Positions 1 to 5,774 of a stretch of 12,339 nt of DNA are shown one piece after another; within the stretch, counting starts at the first letter, position 1; every line of letters starts with the position of its first letter. The notes beneath the pieces are model-generated. The model was not told the DNA's origin. It did no database searches and saw only the letters and a list, made by a program, of their open reading frames with translations. The position numbers and the translations under genes were made by a program. The DNA comes from Ramlibacter sp. (GTDB lineage: Bacteria > Pseudomonadota > Gammaproteobacteria > Burkholderiales > Burkholderiaceae_C), in contig JANXVP010000307.1 in assembly GCA_025351615.1 (NCBI GenBank), positions 1 through 12,339 of the forward strand. The letters run 5' to 3'.

Positions 1-10
1 CTTGTTAGGC
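1..10 (-). other. Start of a putative integron attC site (R'' box GCCTAAC)
   Basis: Read on the minus strand, bases 10 to 1 are GCCTAACAAG. The first seven fit the RYYYAAC box that opens an integron attC recombination site, and CAAG is a common continuation. The box lies 10 bases after the stop codon of the preceding minus-strand gene, the usual place for attC in a gene cassette. The rest of the site, including the partner GTTRRRY box, lies outside the window, so the call rests on the short box and its position. Confidence 0.45.
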
Positions 11-20
11 AGCACCATGG

Positions 21-497
21 CTAAATTGGTAAGTGGCCGGCGGGAAGCTGTCCGTTCTTTGTGCCGTCTCGAACTAAGGCATCGATGTCAACGCCAACCA
101 AGAGGAGGACCAACTTGTACGCGTCGAGGATCGTCGTGTGCATGGACTCAAGATCATGCAGCATCATGCGTTGTCCCTGATCTGAGTTTCGTCGAAAGTT
201 GTGCTCTCGGTAGAACGAGTGCGCCAGCCGATTTCTTTCCGCCAGTGCCCGTTCCAATTTCACGGGAAGATCCGCAAACGGCTCTCCCTTGGCACCCAGA
301 TGCTTTATCGCCTGCCCCAGAGTCCGCCGATTTATGGAATCGAGAAGCGCACTGGCCCGCGCAGGATCCCAAGACACAATCAAGTCGTGCTTCGTCGCCT
401 CCAGTAGAAGCCCAATATTCCCCAGTTCTGTTTCCAGCAGCTGCGCCGCCTCCGCGACTTCGCCGAATTTGCAGTAGACGTCTTGAAGAGTAGCCAC
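21..497 (-). CDS. Small HEPN-like protein, probable integron cassette gene
   Basis: A 158-residue cytoplasmic protein, predicted mostly alpha-helical, with no signal peptide or membrane segment. The clearest motif is R88-N-R-L-A-H93 within ALAERNRLAHSF. It fits the Rx4-6H signature of HEPN domains, many of which are RNases in toxin-antitoxin or phage-defence systems. The preceding helices (about residues 10-40 and 55-90) and the following one (112-135) fit a helical bundle with the motif near its middle. The start is GTG at 497, 13 bases inside a GTTAGAC box, and no clear Shine-Dalgarno sequence is present, which is common for cassette genes. No MNT or other antitoxin partner is visible. Base composition is less GC-rich than the genes to the right. 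That this is a coding gene is fairly secure; the HEPN assignment is inferred from one motif and helicity, and no substrate is known. Confidence 0.7.
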   Translation of the reverse strand: MATLQDVYCKFGEVAEAAQLLETELGNIGLLLEATKHDLIVSWDPARASALLDSINRRTLGQAIKHLGAKGEPFADLPVKLERALAERNRLAHSFYREHNFRRNSDQGQRMMLHDLESMHTTILDAYKLVLLLVGVDIDALVRDGTKNGQLPAGHLPI

Positions 498-509
498 GAT
501 CGAAATGCT

Positions 510-516
510 GTCTAAC
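510..516 (-). other. Putative cassette junction (GTTAGAC, GTTRRRY core)
   Basis: On the minus strand this reads GTTAGAC, matching the GTTRRRY core at which integron integrases cut between G and TT. It sits 12 bases upstream of the GTG start of the HEPN-like gene and in the same orientation as the GCCTAAC box beyond its stop. The two boxes therefore bracket one gene as in a cassette. No intI gene and no clean upstream attC is seen on the marR side. Confidence 0.4.
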
Positions 517-715
517 GTAATGTAGGCCGCAGACGCTGCGGATTAATCTGGCGCGCACGGATTAAGCTTGCAAACCCCGCAACGCAAGTGCCTCTCGGGA
601 TTGATATATTTCGCTTCTGTCGCTTATTCAGCACGAATAAATTAGGCCACAAACCCCGCAGTTTGGCATCATTGATTTGGTCGGCGGAGAGTGTGATCAG
701 CGTCGCCGTCGCCAT
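517..715. repeat. Non-coding hairpin-rich stretch with short inverted and direct repeats
   Basis: No convincing gene lies here. Visible structures are CCGCAG-acg-CTGCGG (527-541), TTAATC...GATTAA with an 11-base gap (543-565), CTTGC...GCAAG (567-588) and TTATTC-agcac-GAATAA (625-641). The 11-mer CAAACCCCGCA occurs twice, at 571-581 and 650-660. Each copy follows a similar GCACGRATWAA-type element, so the region looks like two diverged copies of one palindromic unit. It is AT-richer than the flanking genes. It could be a degenerate attC or attI-like region, a REP-type element, or the 3' untranslated region of marR; the sequence does not decide. Confidence 0.45.
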
Positions 716-1249
716 TCACGAACCGCTGCCGAGGTTTCCGGTCGCGATGCGGCGGCTGCCGCCGTGGCGCCGGTCGGCTTTTTCGCGCAGGGCGTGCGAG
801 CCGCTGATCTGGTCCGCCGTTTCGGTGAGAACTGTCAGCGCGTGGTCGAAGGCGGCAAGTTCAGCGGGCGCCAGCGCCTCGAGCACCATGTTGTTGAAGT
901 GCACCGATTGCGGGAACAGTTCGTCGTACAGCTTTCGTCCCCGTTCATTGAGCTCTACCCGAGCCCGGCGCCGGTCGGCCTGCAATCCGACGCGCGCCAC
1001 CAGCTTTTTGGTCACGAGGTCGCCGAGATGGCGCGAAATCCGCGCCCGTTCAAGGTGGGCAAGCTCGGAAAGCTCGGAGGGAGACATCGCGCCTCGCGTC
1101 GCCAGGATGCAGATCAGACGCCACTCCCTGCGCGTGATGCCGTACCGGCCTTCGCACAGCAGGGTGACCATGCTGCCGCTGCTCTCCAGCAGGCGGCTCA
1201 GCCGGTAGTTCAGCAGGTCGTCGACAGTGGCGGGGCGGGCGAAGCTCAT
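716..1249 (-). CDS. MarR-family transcriptional regulator
   Basis: A 177-residue winged-helix regulator, the usual MarR size with a somewhat long basic C-terminal tail. After an N-terminal dimerisation helix (10-30), the DNA-binding domain starts at ITRREWRLICILA (38-50). A recognition helix lies around ERARISRHLGDLVTKK (67-82), and the wing contains the family-typical D-R-R-R-A-R-V basic segment (92-98). The ATG at 1249 was chosen because it begins the conserved part; the longer TTG start at 1336 would run through the palindrome and promoter region. No strong Shine-Dalgarno is seen. It is divergent from ligAB-pobA-bug and is inferred to repress that operon and probably itself, relieved by an aromatic effector as in many MarR regulators of aromatic degradation. 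Confidence 0.9.
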   Translation of the reverse strand: MSFARPATVDDLLNYRLSRLLESSGSMVTLLCEGRYGITRREWRLICILATRGAMSPSELSELAHLERARISRHLGDLVTKKLVARVGLQADRRRARVELNERGRKLYDELFPQSVHFNNMVLEALAPAELAAFDHALTVLTETADQISGSHALREKADRRHGGSRRIATGNLGSGS

Positions 1250-1293
1250 GGTGCGGAGGGTGCCAGGCGGGTGCCTGTTGAGAAGTAGTTGTT

Positions 1294-1323
1294 TTGAAGA
1301 ATTACTGGTTCCGCTCCTACACT
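1294..1323 (+). promoter_or_regulatory. Candidate sigma70 promoter of the ligAB operon
   Basis: TTGAAG (1294-1299) and TACACT (1318-1323) each match the sigma70 consensus in four of six bases and are separated by 18 bases. They point toward ligA, about 30 bases upstream of its ATG. The -10 element directly abuts the 17-bp palindrome, so a bound MarR protein would block polymerase. Inferred by eye only. Confidence 0.4.
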
Positions 1324-1339
1324 GATTGTCAACCAATCA
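1323..1339. promoter_or_regulatory. Candidate MarR operator, TGATTG-tcaac-CAATCA
   Basis: A perfect 6-bp inverted repeat with a 5-base spacer lies in the only gap between the divergent marR gene and the catabolic operon. The size and symmetry suit a MarR dimer. Read on the minus strand it contains TTGACA (1331-1326), a perfect -35 hexamer facing marR, though no good -10 follows at standard spacing. Occupancy could therefore control both directions. Confidence 0.5.
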
Positions 1340-1353
1340 CATTGATCCACGTC

Positions 1354-1716
1354 ATGACAATGCAACAACTGGAGCCGGGCGCGCGGATCGCGGGTTCGGA
1401 CGTGTTCGACCTCGCGATGTCCTGGCGCGGCTATCGCATCAACAAGATGTGCAACGCGCTGTCGCAGCCGCAGGAGCGCGAGGCCTGCAAGGCGGATGAA
1501 GAAGCCTTTATGGCACGCTTCAACCTGACCCAGGAAGAAAAGCGGCTGGTGCGCGCCCGTGACTTTCCAGGGCTGCTGCAAGCGGGAGGCAACATCTATT
1601 TCCTGCTGAAGCTGGGTGTCGTGACCGGCAACGGCCTGTATGTCATGGGGTCGAAGATGCGAGGAGAAAGCTACGAACAGTTCCTGGCCAGCCGCAACGA
1701 CAGCGGAGCGACGTGA
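1354..1716 (+). CDS. ligA: Extradiol dioxygenase alpha subunit, LigA family (protocatechuate 4,5-dioxygenase type)
   Basis: A 120-residue small subunit of a LigAB-type class III extradiol dioxygenase. It caps the active site of the iron-bearing LigB partner encoded immediately downstream. Family marks are G-Y-R-I-N (26-30), KADEEAFMARFNLT (46-59), ARD (68-70) and GGN-I-YF-LLKL (78-87). The protein is slightly shorter than Sphingobium LigA (about 139), mainly at the C terminus. By my alignment to remembered SYK-6 LigA, Phe103, which contacts the substrate, falls at Leu95 here. ATG 1354 is preferred; ATG 1360 is equally possible, and neither has a good Shine-Dalgarno. The TTG at 1294 would put the promoter and operator inside the gene. 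It overlaps ligB by one base (TGATG), so translational coupling is likely. Family is certain, exact diol substrate is not. Confidence 0.9.
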   Translation: MTMQQLEPGARIAGSDVFDLAMSWRGYRINKMCNALSQPQEREACKADEEAFMARFNLTQEEKRLVRARDFPGLLQAGGNIYFLLKLGVVTGNGLYVMGSKMRGESYEQFLASRNDSGAT

Positions 1717-2555
1717 TGGGCAGGATCGTCGCCGGCATCGGCACTTCGCATGTTCCCTCCATCGGCGGCGCCTACGACCGCGGCAAGACCGGCACGCCCG
1801 CCTGGAAGCCGCTGTTCGACGCCTACGTGCCGGTCCGCAAGTGGCTCAATGAACTCAAGCCCGACATCGCGATCACGGTCTACAACGACCATGGCGCCGA
1901 TTTCTTCTTTGACAAGTACCCGACGTTTGCCGTCGGGTGTGCCGACAGCTACGGCATCGCCGACGAGGGCTTTGGCACGCGGCCGTTGCCGGCCATCCCC
2001 GGCGACCTGGCTTTTTCGCAGCACCTGTGCCGCTCGCTGGTGTACGACGAGTTCGACATCACGGTGTGCCAGGAGATGCGGGTCGAGCACGGCTTTCTGG
2101 TACCGATGCACTTGTGCTTCGATCACGGCGACAGCTGGCCGGTCGCTTCGGTGCCGATTGCCGTCAACGTGCTGCAGCATCCGCTGCCGACTGCGCGCCG
2201 CTGCTACCGGCTGGGCCAGGCGATTCGCCGTGCGGTCGAGTCGTATGAGCGCGACGTCAAGGTGGCGATCATCGGCACCGGCGGGATGTCGCATCAGCTC
2301 ACCGGCAGCAACTTCGGCCAGATGCACCGCGCCAACGATCTCGACTTCCTGGACCGCATCGAGAGCGACCCGGACAGCCTCACGACACTCACGCACCAGA
2401 CCCTGATGGAGCAGTTCGGTGTCGAGGGCATCGAACTGATCATGTGGCTGGTCATGCGCGGCGCGCTGTCGGCGGCAGCGAAAAAGGTGCACCGCAACTA
2501 CTACGCGCCGATGACCACTGGCATGGGCCTGATCACGCTCGAGGAGCAATCCTGA
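1716..2555 (+). CDS. ligB: Extradiol dioxygenase beta (catalytic) subunit, LigB family
   Basis: A 279-residue catalytic subunit that opens the ring of a catechol-type acid (protocatechuate in the best-known members) next to the diol, using Fe(II) and O2 in the cytoplasm. The expected iron ligands are His12 (GTSHVPS), His59 (YNDHGAD) and Glu240 (EGIELIMWL). The catalytic base His193 ([11 protein letters not shown]) and the conserved His125 (RVEHG) are present. It is shorter than Sphingobium LigB (302), lacking a C-terminal extension after LEEQS. The C-terminal pocket segment PMTTGMG appears to differ from PASNTALG of SYK-6 LigB. ATG 1716 has GGAG about 7 bases upstream and overlaps the ligA stop; the GTG at 1713 is less likely. 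The stop overlaps the next gene's ATG. It could be a protocatechuate, gallate or related diol dioxygenase. Confidence 0.93.
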   Translation: MGRIVAGIGTSHVPSIGGAYDRGKTGTPAWKPLFDAYVPVRKWLNELKPDIAITVYNDHGADFFFDKYPTFAVGCADSYGIADEGFGTRPLPAIPGDLAFSQHLCRSLVYDEFDITVCQEMRVEHGFLVPMHLCFDHGDSWPVASVPIAVNVLQHPLPTARRCYRLGQAIRRAVESYERDVKVAIIGTGGMSHQLTGSNFGQMHRANDLDFLDRIESDPDSLTTLTHQTLMEQFGVEGIELIMWLVMRGALSAAAKKVHRNYYAPMTTGMGLITLEEQS

Positions 2556-3733
2556 TGCGCACGCAGGTCGGCATTGTCGGTGCAGGGCCGGCAGGGCTGA
2601 TGCTGTCGCACATGCTGCATCTCGAAGGTATCGACTCGGTGATCGTCGAACGCGCTGGGCAGGAGCACGTCCGCACTCGGCTGCGGGCTGGTGTGCTGGA
2701 ACAGGGGACGGTCGAGATGTTGCGGGGGCTGGGTTTGGGCGGACGCTTCGGCAGGCTAGGACTGGAACAGCACGCCATCGACTTCCGTTTCGCCGGCGAG
2801 TCGCACCGCATCGACTTCCATGCGGCAAGCGGGGGCCGCAGCGCCTGGGTCTATCCGCAGCATGAACTCGTGACGGACCTGATGGATGCGCGGGTGGCCG
2901 CGGGCGCTTGCATGTTTTTCGAGGCTCCGGTGACCCGGCTGGAAGGCGTGCGCGACGGCAACGCCGTGATCCACTTCGAGCACGACGGTGCGCCGCAGCG
3001 GCTGGAGTGCGACTACATCGCCGGCTGCGACGGCTTCCGCGGTGTCTGCCGGGACGCGATTCCCGCGGACGAAGTCAAGGTCTACGACCGGGTCTATCCG
3101 TTCGGCTGGCTCGGCATCCTGGCCGACGCGCCGGCGCCGACCAGCGAGATCACCTGGGGCTGCCATGAAGACGGTTTTGCAATGCTGAGCATCCGCTCTC
3201 CCAGCGTCACCCGCCTGTATCTGCAATGCGCGCCCGATGAAGAACCCGAAGCGTGGTCGGACGACAGGATCTGGAGCGAGCTGCACAAGCGGCTCGATGT
3301 ACCGGACATGCCGCCAGTCAATGAGGGCCGGATCAGCCAGAAGGGTGTCACGGCGATGCGCAGCTTCCTGGCCGAGCCGATGCAGTACGGACGGCTGTTT
3401 CTGGCCGGCGACGCGGCCCACATCGTGCCGCCGACCGGGGCCAAGGGCCTGAATTCAGCCATGGCCGACGTCCAGGTGCTCGGCCGCGCGCTGGTCGAGC
3501 ACTACAAGCGCGGGGCTGGTACCTGGCTGGCCAGTTACTCCGCGATCTGCCTCAAGCGGATGTGGCTGGTGCAGCGCTTTTCCGCCGGGCTATGCACGAT
3601 GGTGCATCAGTTTCCCGGCGACAACGCTTTCGTGCGGCGCCTGCAACGGGCAGACCTGGAGTACATGACGGGCACTGTCGCCGGACGCCTGCAATTCGCG
3701 GAAAACTTCACCGGGCTCCCGATCGGAGCCTGA
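2555..3733 (+). CDS. pobA: PobA-family FAD aromatic monooxygenase with altered proton relay
   Basis: A 392-residue group A flavoprotein monooxygenase, collinear with p-hydroxybenzoate 3-hydroxylase (394). Visible motifs are GxGPAG (GAGPAGL, 9-15), R42/R44 in [11 protein letters not shown], the DG motif [10 protein letters not shown] (152-161) and [16 protein letters not shown] (285-300). The carboxylate and substrate-binding residues Ser212, Arg214 and Tyr222 are kept, as are Pro293 and Thr294, so a 4-substituted benzoate-like acid should bind. However, the three residues that deprotonate the substrate phenol in the Pseudomonas enzyme are changed: His72 is Gln, Tyr201 is Trp and Tyr385 is Phe. 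His162 near NADPH is Arg, and Arg33 is kept. Its ATG overlaps the ligB stop, with GAGGAG 8 bases upstream. It probably makes the diol that LigAB cleaves; the substrate is uncertain and classic 4-hydroxybenzoate is doubtful. Confidence 0.88.
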   Translation: MRTQVGIVGAGPAGLMLSHMLHLEGIDSVIVERAGQEHVRTRLRAGVLEQGTVEMLRGLGLGGRFGRLGLEQHAIDFRFAGESHRIDFHAASGGRSAWVYPQHELVTDLMDARVAAGACMFFEAPVTRLEGVRDGNAVIHFEHDGAPQRLECDYIAGCDGFRGVCRDAIPADEVKVYDRVYPFGWLGILADAPAPTSEITWGCHEDGFAMLSIRSPSVTRLYLQCAPDEEPEAWSDDRIWSELHKRLDVPDMPPVNEGRISQKGVTAMRSFLAEPMQYGRLFLAGDAAHIVPPTGAKGLNSAMADVQVLGRALVEHYKRGAGTWLASYSAICLKRMWLVQRFSAGLCTMVHQFPGDNAFVRRLQRADLEYMTGTVAGRLQFAENFTGLPIGA

Positions 3734-3739
3734 ACCAGG

Positions 3740-4756
3740 ATGAATTCAATGCAAGATTCGACTCGATTGCGGATTCGCCGCGCGCTCGTGGCGGGCGCCG
3801 GACTGGCGGCGGCCGGGGCTGCCGGCCTGATGCCCTTCGCAGCGCAGGCCCAACCCGACACGTGGCCCAGCAAGCCCTTGCGATTGATCGTCAACTTCCC
3901 GCCCGGCAGTTCGCCCGACGTTCTGGCCCGGGCAATTTCGCTGCCGCTGCAGCAGGCGATCGGCCAGCCGGTGGTGGTGGAGAACCGGGCCGGCGCCAGC
4001 GGCATGATTGGCGCCGATCTGGTCGCCAAGGCAGCGCCGGACGGGTACACGCTGCTGATGACCGCGGGCAGCACCATCACCACCAACCCGTTCATCTATC
4101 CGAAAATGGCGTACGACACGGCCAGGGACCTGGTCCCGGTTGCTGCCGCTGCGCGAATTGCACTGTTCCTGGAGGTGCGGCCCGAGCTTCCGGTAAAAAA
4201 TTTCGCTGAATTCCTCGCTTACCTGAAAGCCAATCCCGGCCGGCTGTCGTACGGTTCGGCCGGCAACGCAACGGGCCTGCATCTGGCTGGCGAGATGCTC
4301 AAGAGCCAGGCTGGCGTGGATGCCGTGCATGTTCCGTACAAAGGTGCGTCACCCGCGTTGCAGGACCTTCTGGCCGGGCAGATCGACTTCTACTTCGACC
4401 CTGGCATCGCTCTGGGACAGGTGCGTGCCGGCAAGCTGCGGATGCTGGGGGTCGCCACGCTGCAACGCTCGTCTGCTTTCCCCGACATTCCGACCCTGGA
4501 CGAGGCCGGCCTGAAGGGCTTCGACGCCGGCACGACACATGGCTTCTACGTGCCGGCCGGCACGCCGCCGGACATCGTTGCGCGCCTGAACCGCGAGATC
4601 AACAAGACGCTGGCGCTGCCCAGCGTCCGCACACAGATCGCTGCCATCGGCGCCGAGCCATCGCCGTTGACGCCCGCCCAGTTCGCTGCGCTCATGGCAG
4701 ACGACGCGCGCAGGTATGGAGAGATCATCAAGGAACGGAACATCCGGGCGGATTGA
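3740..4756 (+). CDS. Bug/TctC-family periplasmic substrate-binding protein
   Basis: A 338-residue tripartite-tricarboxylate-type solute receptor, of normal family length. Residues 1-37 form a signal peptide with a charged start (RLRIRRALVAG), an alanine/glycine-rich core and an AQA|Q cleavage site. The twin arginine might suggest Tat export but lacks the full motif. Family segments follow: PLRLIVNFPPGSSPDVLAR (about 46-64), VVVENRAGASGMIGADLVAKAAPDGYTLLM, YGSAGNATGLHLAGEM and VHVPYKGASPALQDLLAGQIDFYFD. It sits 6 bp after the monooxygenase gene and is inferred to capture the aromatic acid (or its precursor) used by the operon. No TctA/TctB membrane genes are present, which is common for these proteins in Burkholderiales. 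AGG at 3737-3739 is too close to ATG 3740 but well placed for ATG 3749, so the real start may be residue 4. Confidence 0.92.
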   Translation: MNSMQDSTRLRIRRALVAGAGLAAAGAAGLMPFAAQAQPDTWPSKPLRLIVNFPPGSSPDVLARAISLPLQQAIGQPVVVENRAGASGMIGADLVAKAAPDGYTLLMTAGSTITTNPFIYPKMAYDTARDLVPVAAAARIALFLEVRPELPVKNFAEFLAYLKANPGRLSYGSAGNATGLHLAGEMLKSQAGVDAVHVPYKGASPALQDLLAGQIDFYFDPGIALGQVRAGKLRMLGVATLQRSSAFPDIPTLDEAGLKGFDAGTTHGFYVPAGTPPDIVARLNREINKTLALPSVRTQIAAIGAEPSPLTPAQFAALMADDARRYGEIIKERNIRAD

Positions 4757-4776
4757 TGCACCGGTCGGCGCGGGAA

Positions 4777-5136
4777 TCACGGTAATTTTGCTGGCGACGA
4801 AAGCGGTTTGGCGGCGTCCACCACGAACATGACAAGGGCGTGCAGATTCGTCGAGCCGGTGCTGGTGACTTGCATTGCGAACCCGGCGCCGTTGCCGGCT
4901 TCTGGCTGACCAGGGTTGACCAGCATCGCTCCGTGCGCACCGCGAATGCTTCGTTCGCCGGCAAGCACGAAGAACGCCTCGGAACCAGGATGACTGTGCA
5001 CCGGCGTGATGCTGCCGGGAGCCCCGCTGGCATCATTGATCCGCAGCAGGTACAACGGCGCCGCGACCCGGGGAATCGGGCCGACCTCGGCGACCTTGGT
5101 ACCGCCGGCCGATGAACCTTTCACCGGGCGGCACAC
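4777..5136 (-). CDS. Small single-domain cupin protein
   Basis: A 119-residue cytoplasmic beta-barrel protein. The first cupin motif is complete: G(X5)H-x-H(X3)E(X6)G, with His47, His49, Glu53 and Gly60 in the segment around VHSHPGSEAFFVLAGE, giving a likely metal site. The second motif is degenerate; His99 in STNLHALVMF may be the fourth ligand. The reaction cannot be told; such proteins include dioxygenases, isomerases and sensors. The GTG at 5136 was chosen because GAAGAAGG lies just upstream, overlapping the stop of the DUF4345 gene; a TTG at 5175 would add 13 residues and overlap that gene by 29 bases. It is co-transcribed with DUF4345 and converges on the bug gene, with only 20 bp between the stops and no clear terminator. 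Confidence 0.75.
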   Translation of the reverse strand: MCRPVKGSSAGGTKVAEVGPIPRVAAPLYLLRINDASGAPGSITPVHSHPGSEAFFVLAGERSIRGAHGAMLVNPGQPEAGNGAGFAMQVTSTGSTNLHALVMFVVDAAKPLSSPAKLP

Positions 5137-5146
5137 CGCGCCTTCT

Positions 5147-5533
5147 TCAAAGGCTGGCGTAATGTGCCCCGGCAATGACGAACGGCAAGATCAGCTCCGG
5201 AATGAGGTAACCCAACCAGACAGCCGTTGGCTTGGGTAGCCCGACCAGGCGGATTGACACCAGTCTTCCGATGCCGGCGAGCAAGACGCCTGCGGCAAGA
5301 AGGTACACCAACGTTCCTTGCTGGCGGATCGTGATTGCCGCCCACAGACTGATGAGGCCGGTCGAAAGGTAGACGCCTGCCATGAAGCGATGGACGTTGT
5401 CCAGGCGCGGTGAGGTATCGGGCTGGCCCAGGAACATTTGTAGCGTGCCACCGAATATCGCGATCGCCGCGACCAGGAACAGGCAAACACGCACCGTCCA
5501 TTGGCTCAGGGAGAGCGGGTCGTCGACGGACAT
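5147..5533 (-). CDS. DUF4345-type four-helix membrane protein
   Basis: A 128-residue inner-membrane protein with four predicted transmembrane helices at about 13-33, 50-69, 75-95 and 104-124. The size, topology and the sequence around DNVHRFMAGVYLSTGLISLWAA (45-66) fit the DUF4345 family, whose function is unknown. The ATG at 5533 is supported by AAGGAG about 9 bases upstream. It is the first gene of a two-gene unit with the cupin. It is divergent from the broken superoxide dismutase gene, leaving a 241-bp intergenic region that must hold both promoters. Confidence 0.8.
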   Translation of the reverse strand: MSVDDPLSLSQWTVRVCLFLVAAIAIFGGTLQMFLGQPDTSPRLDNVHRFMAGVYLSTGLISLWAAITIRQQGTLVYLLAAGVLLAGIGRLVSIRLVGLPKPTAVWLGYLIPELILPFVIAGAHYASL

Positions 5534-5598
5534 GGTTCTAGGCTCCTTCAGGCAACCGGATGCTGGAAGGGACCAGCGGACAAGGCAGGGACGATGAA

Positions 5599-5626
5599 AC
5601 TAAACCACAAGGCTGGCCGTCGTCAA
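5599..5626 (-). promoter_or_regulatory. Candidate promoter for the DUF4345-cupin pair
   Basis: On the minus strand, TTGACG (5626-5621, five of six consensus bases) is followed after 16 bases by TTTAGT (5604-5599, four of six). It lies about 65 bases upstream of the DUF4345 ATG. Called by eye; no other promoter of equal quality was noticed in this gap. Confidence 0.3.
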
Positions 5627-5682
5627 GGATTTGGCGCCTCGCCGCAGGACGCGGTCGAACAATCGTGCATAGAATCGGGTTC

Positions 5683-5727
5683 CGGGGACAAGAGCAGACT
5701 CCCCGTTGCCCAGACGCTCCACGCGTC
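5683..5727. promoter_or_regulatory. Two short inverted repeats upstream of the sod-rhodanese gene
   Basis: CGGGGA (5683-5688) pairs with TCCCCG (5700-5705) across an 11-base loop. GACGC-tccac-GCGTC (5713-5727) is a second inverted repeat 8 bases further on. Both lie 50-90 bases before the TTG start of the superoxide dismutase-rhodanese gene. A weak TAGAAT (-10-like, 5670-5675) precedes them, without a good -35. They could be operator sites or leader hairpins. No U-tract follows, so they are not intrinsic terminators. Confidence 0.25.
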
Positions 5728-5761
5728 CAAGCGCTGCTTCTGATCACGGGTGCGTCCCGGT

Positions 5762-5767
5762 AAGGAG
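5762..5767 (+). promoter_or_regulatory. Strong ribosome binding site AAGGAG that fixes a TTG start
   Basis: AAGGAG ends 7 bases before the TTG at 5775, which is in frame with the superoxide dismutase reading frame. No in-frame ATG lies at a suitable distance, so this site decides the start of the gene. Confidence 0.7.
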
Positions 5768-5774
5768 TGTTTGC

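Noticed and set aside
512..715. 67-codon minus-strand frame whose ATG directly follows the marR stop
   Set aside because: Most of it runs through the palindromic repeats and the GTTAGAC box, it has no own ribosome site, and the sequence resembles no family. A small protein cannot be ruled out, but the support is too thin.
1250..1336. Longer MarR start (TTG at 1336) adding 29 residues
   Set aside because: The added residues are not family-like, and the extension would contain the operator and promoter region.
1294..1353. Longer LigA start (TTG at 1294) adding 20 residues
   Set aside because: GAGAAG lies upstream, but the N terminus already matches LigA length from 1354, and the longer form would include the palindrome and -10 element.
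1671..2828. Minus-strand open frame of 385 codons opposite ligB and the start of the pobA-like gene
   Set aside because: Antisense shadow of two well-identified genes, with low-complexity composition.
4757..4776. Terminator between the convergent bug and cupin genes
   Set aside because: The 20 bases show no stable stem followed by a T-run on either strand.
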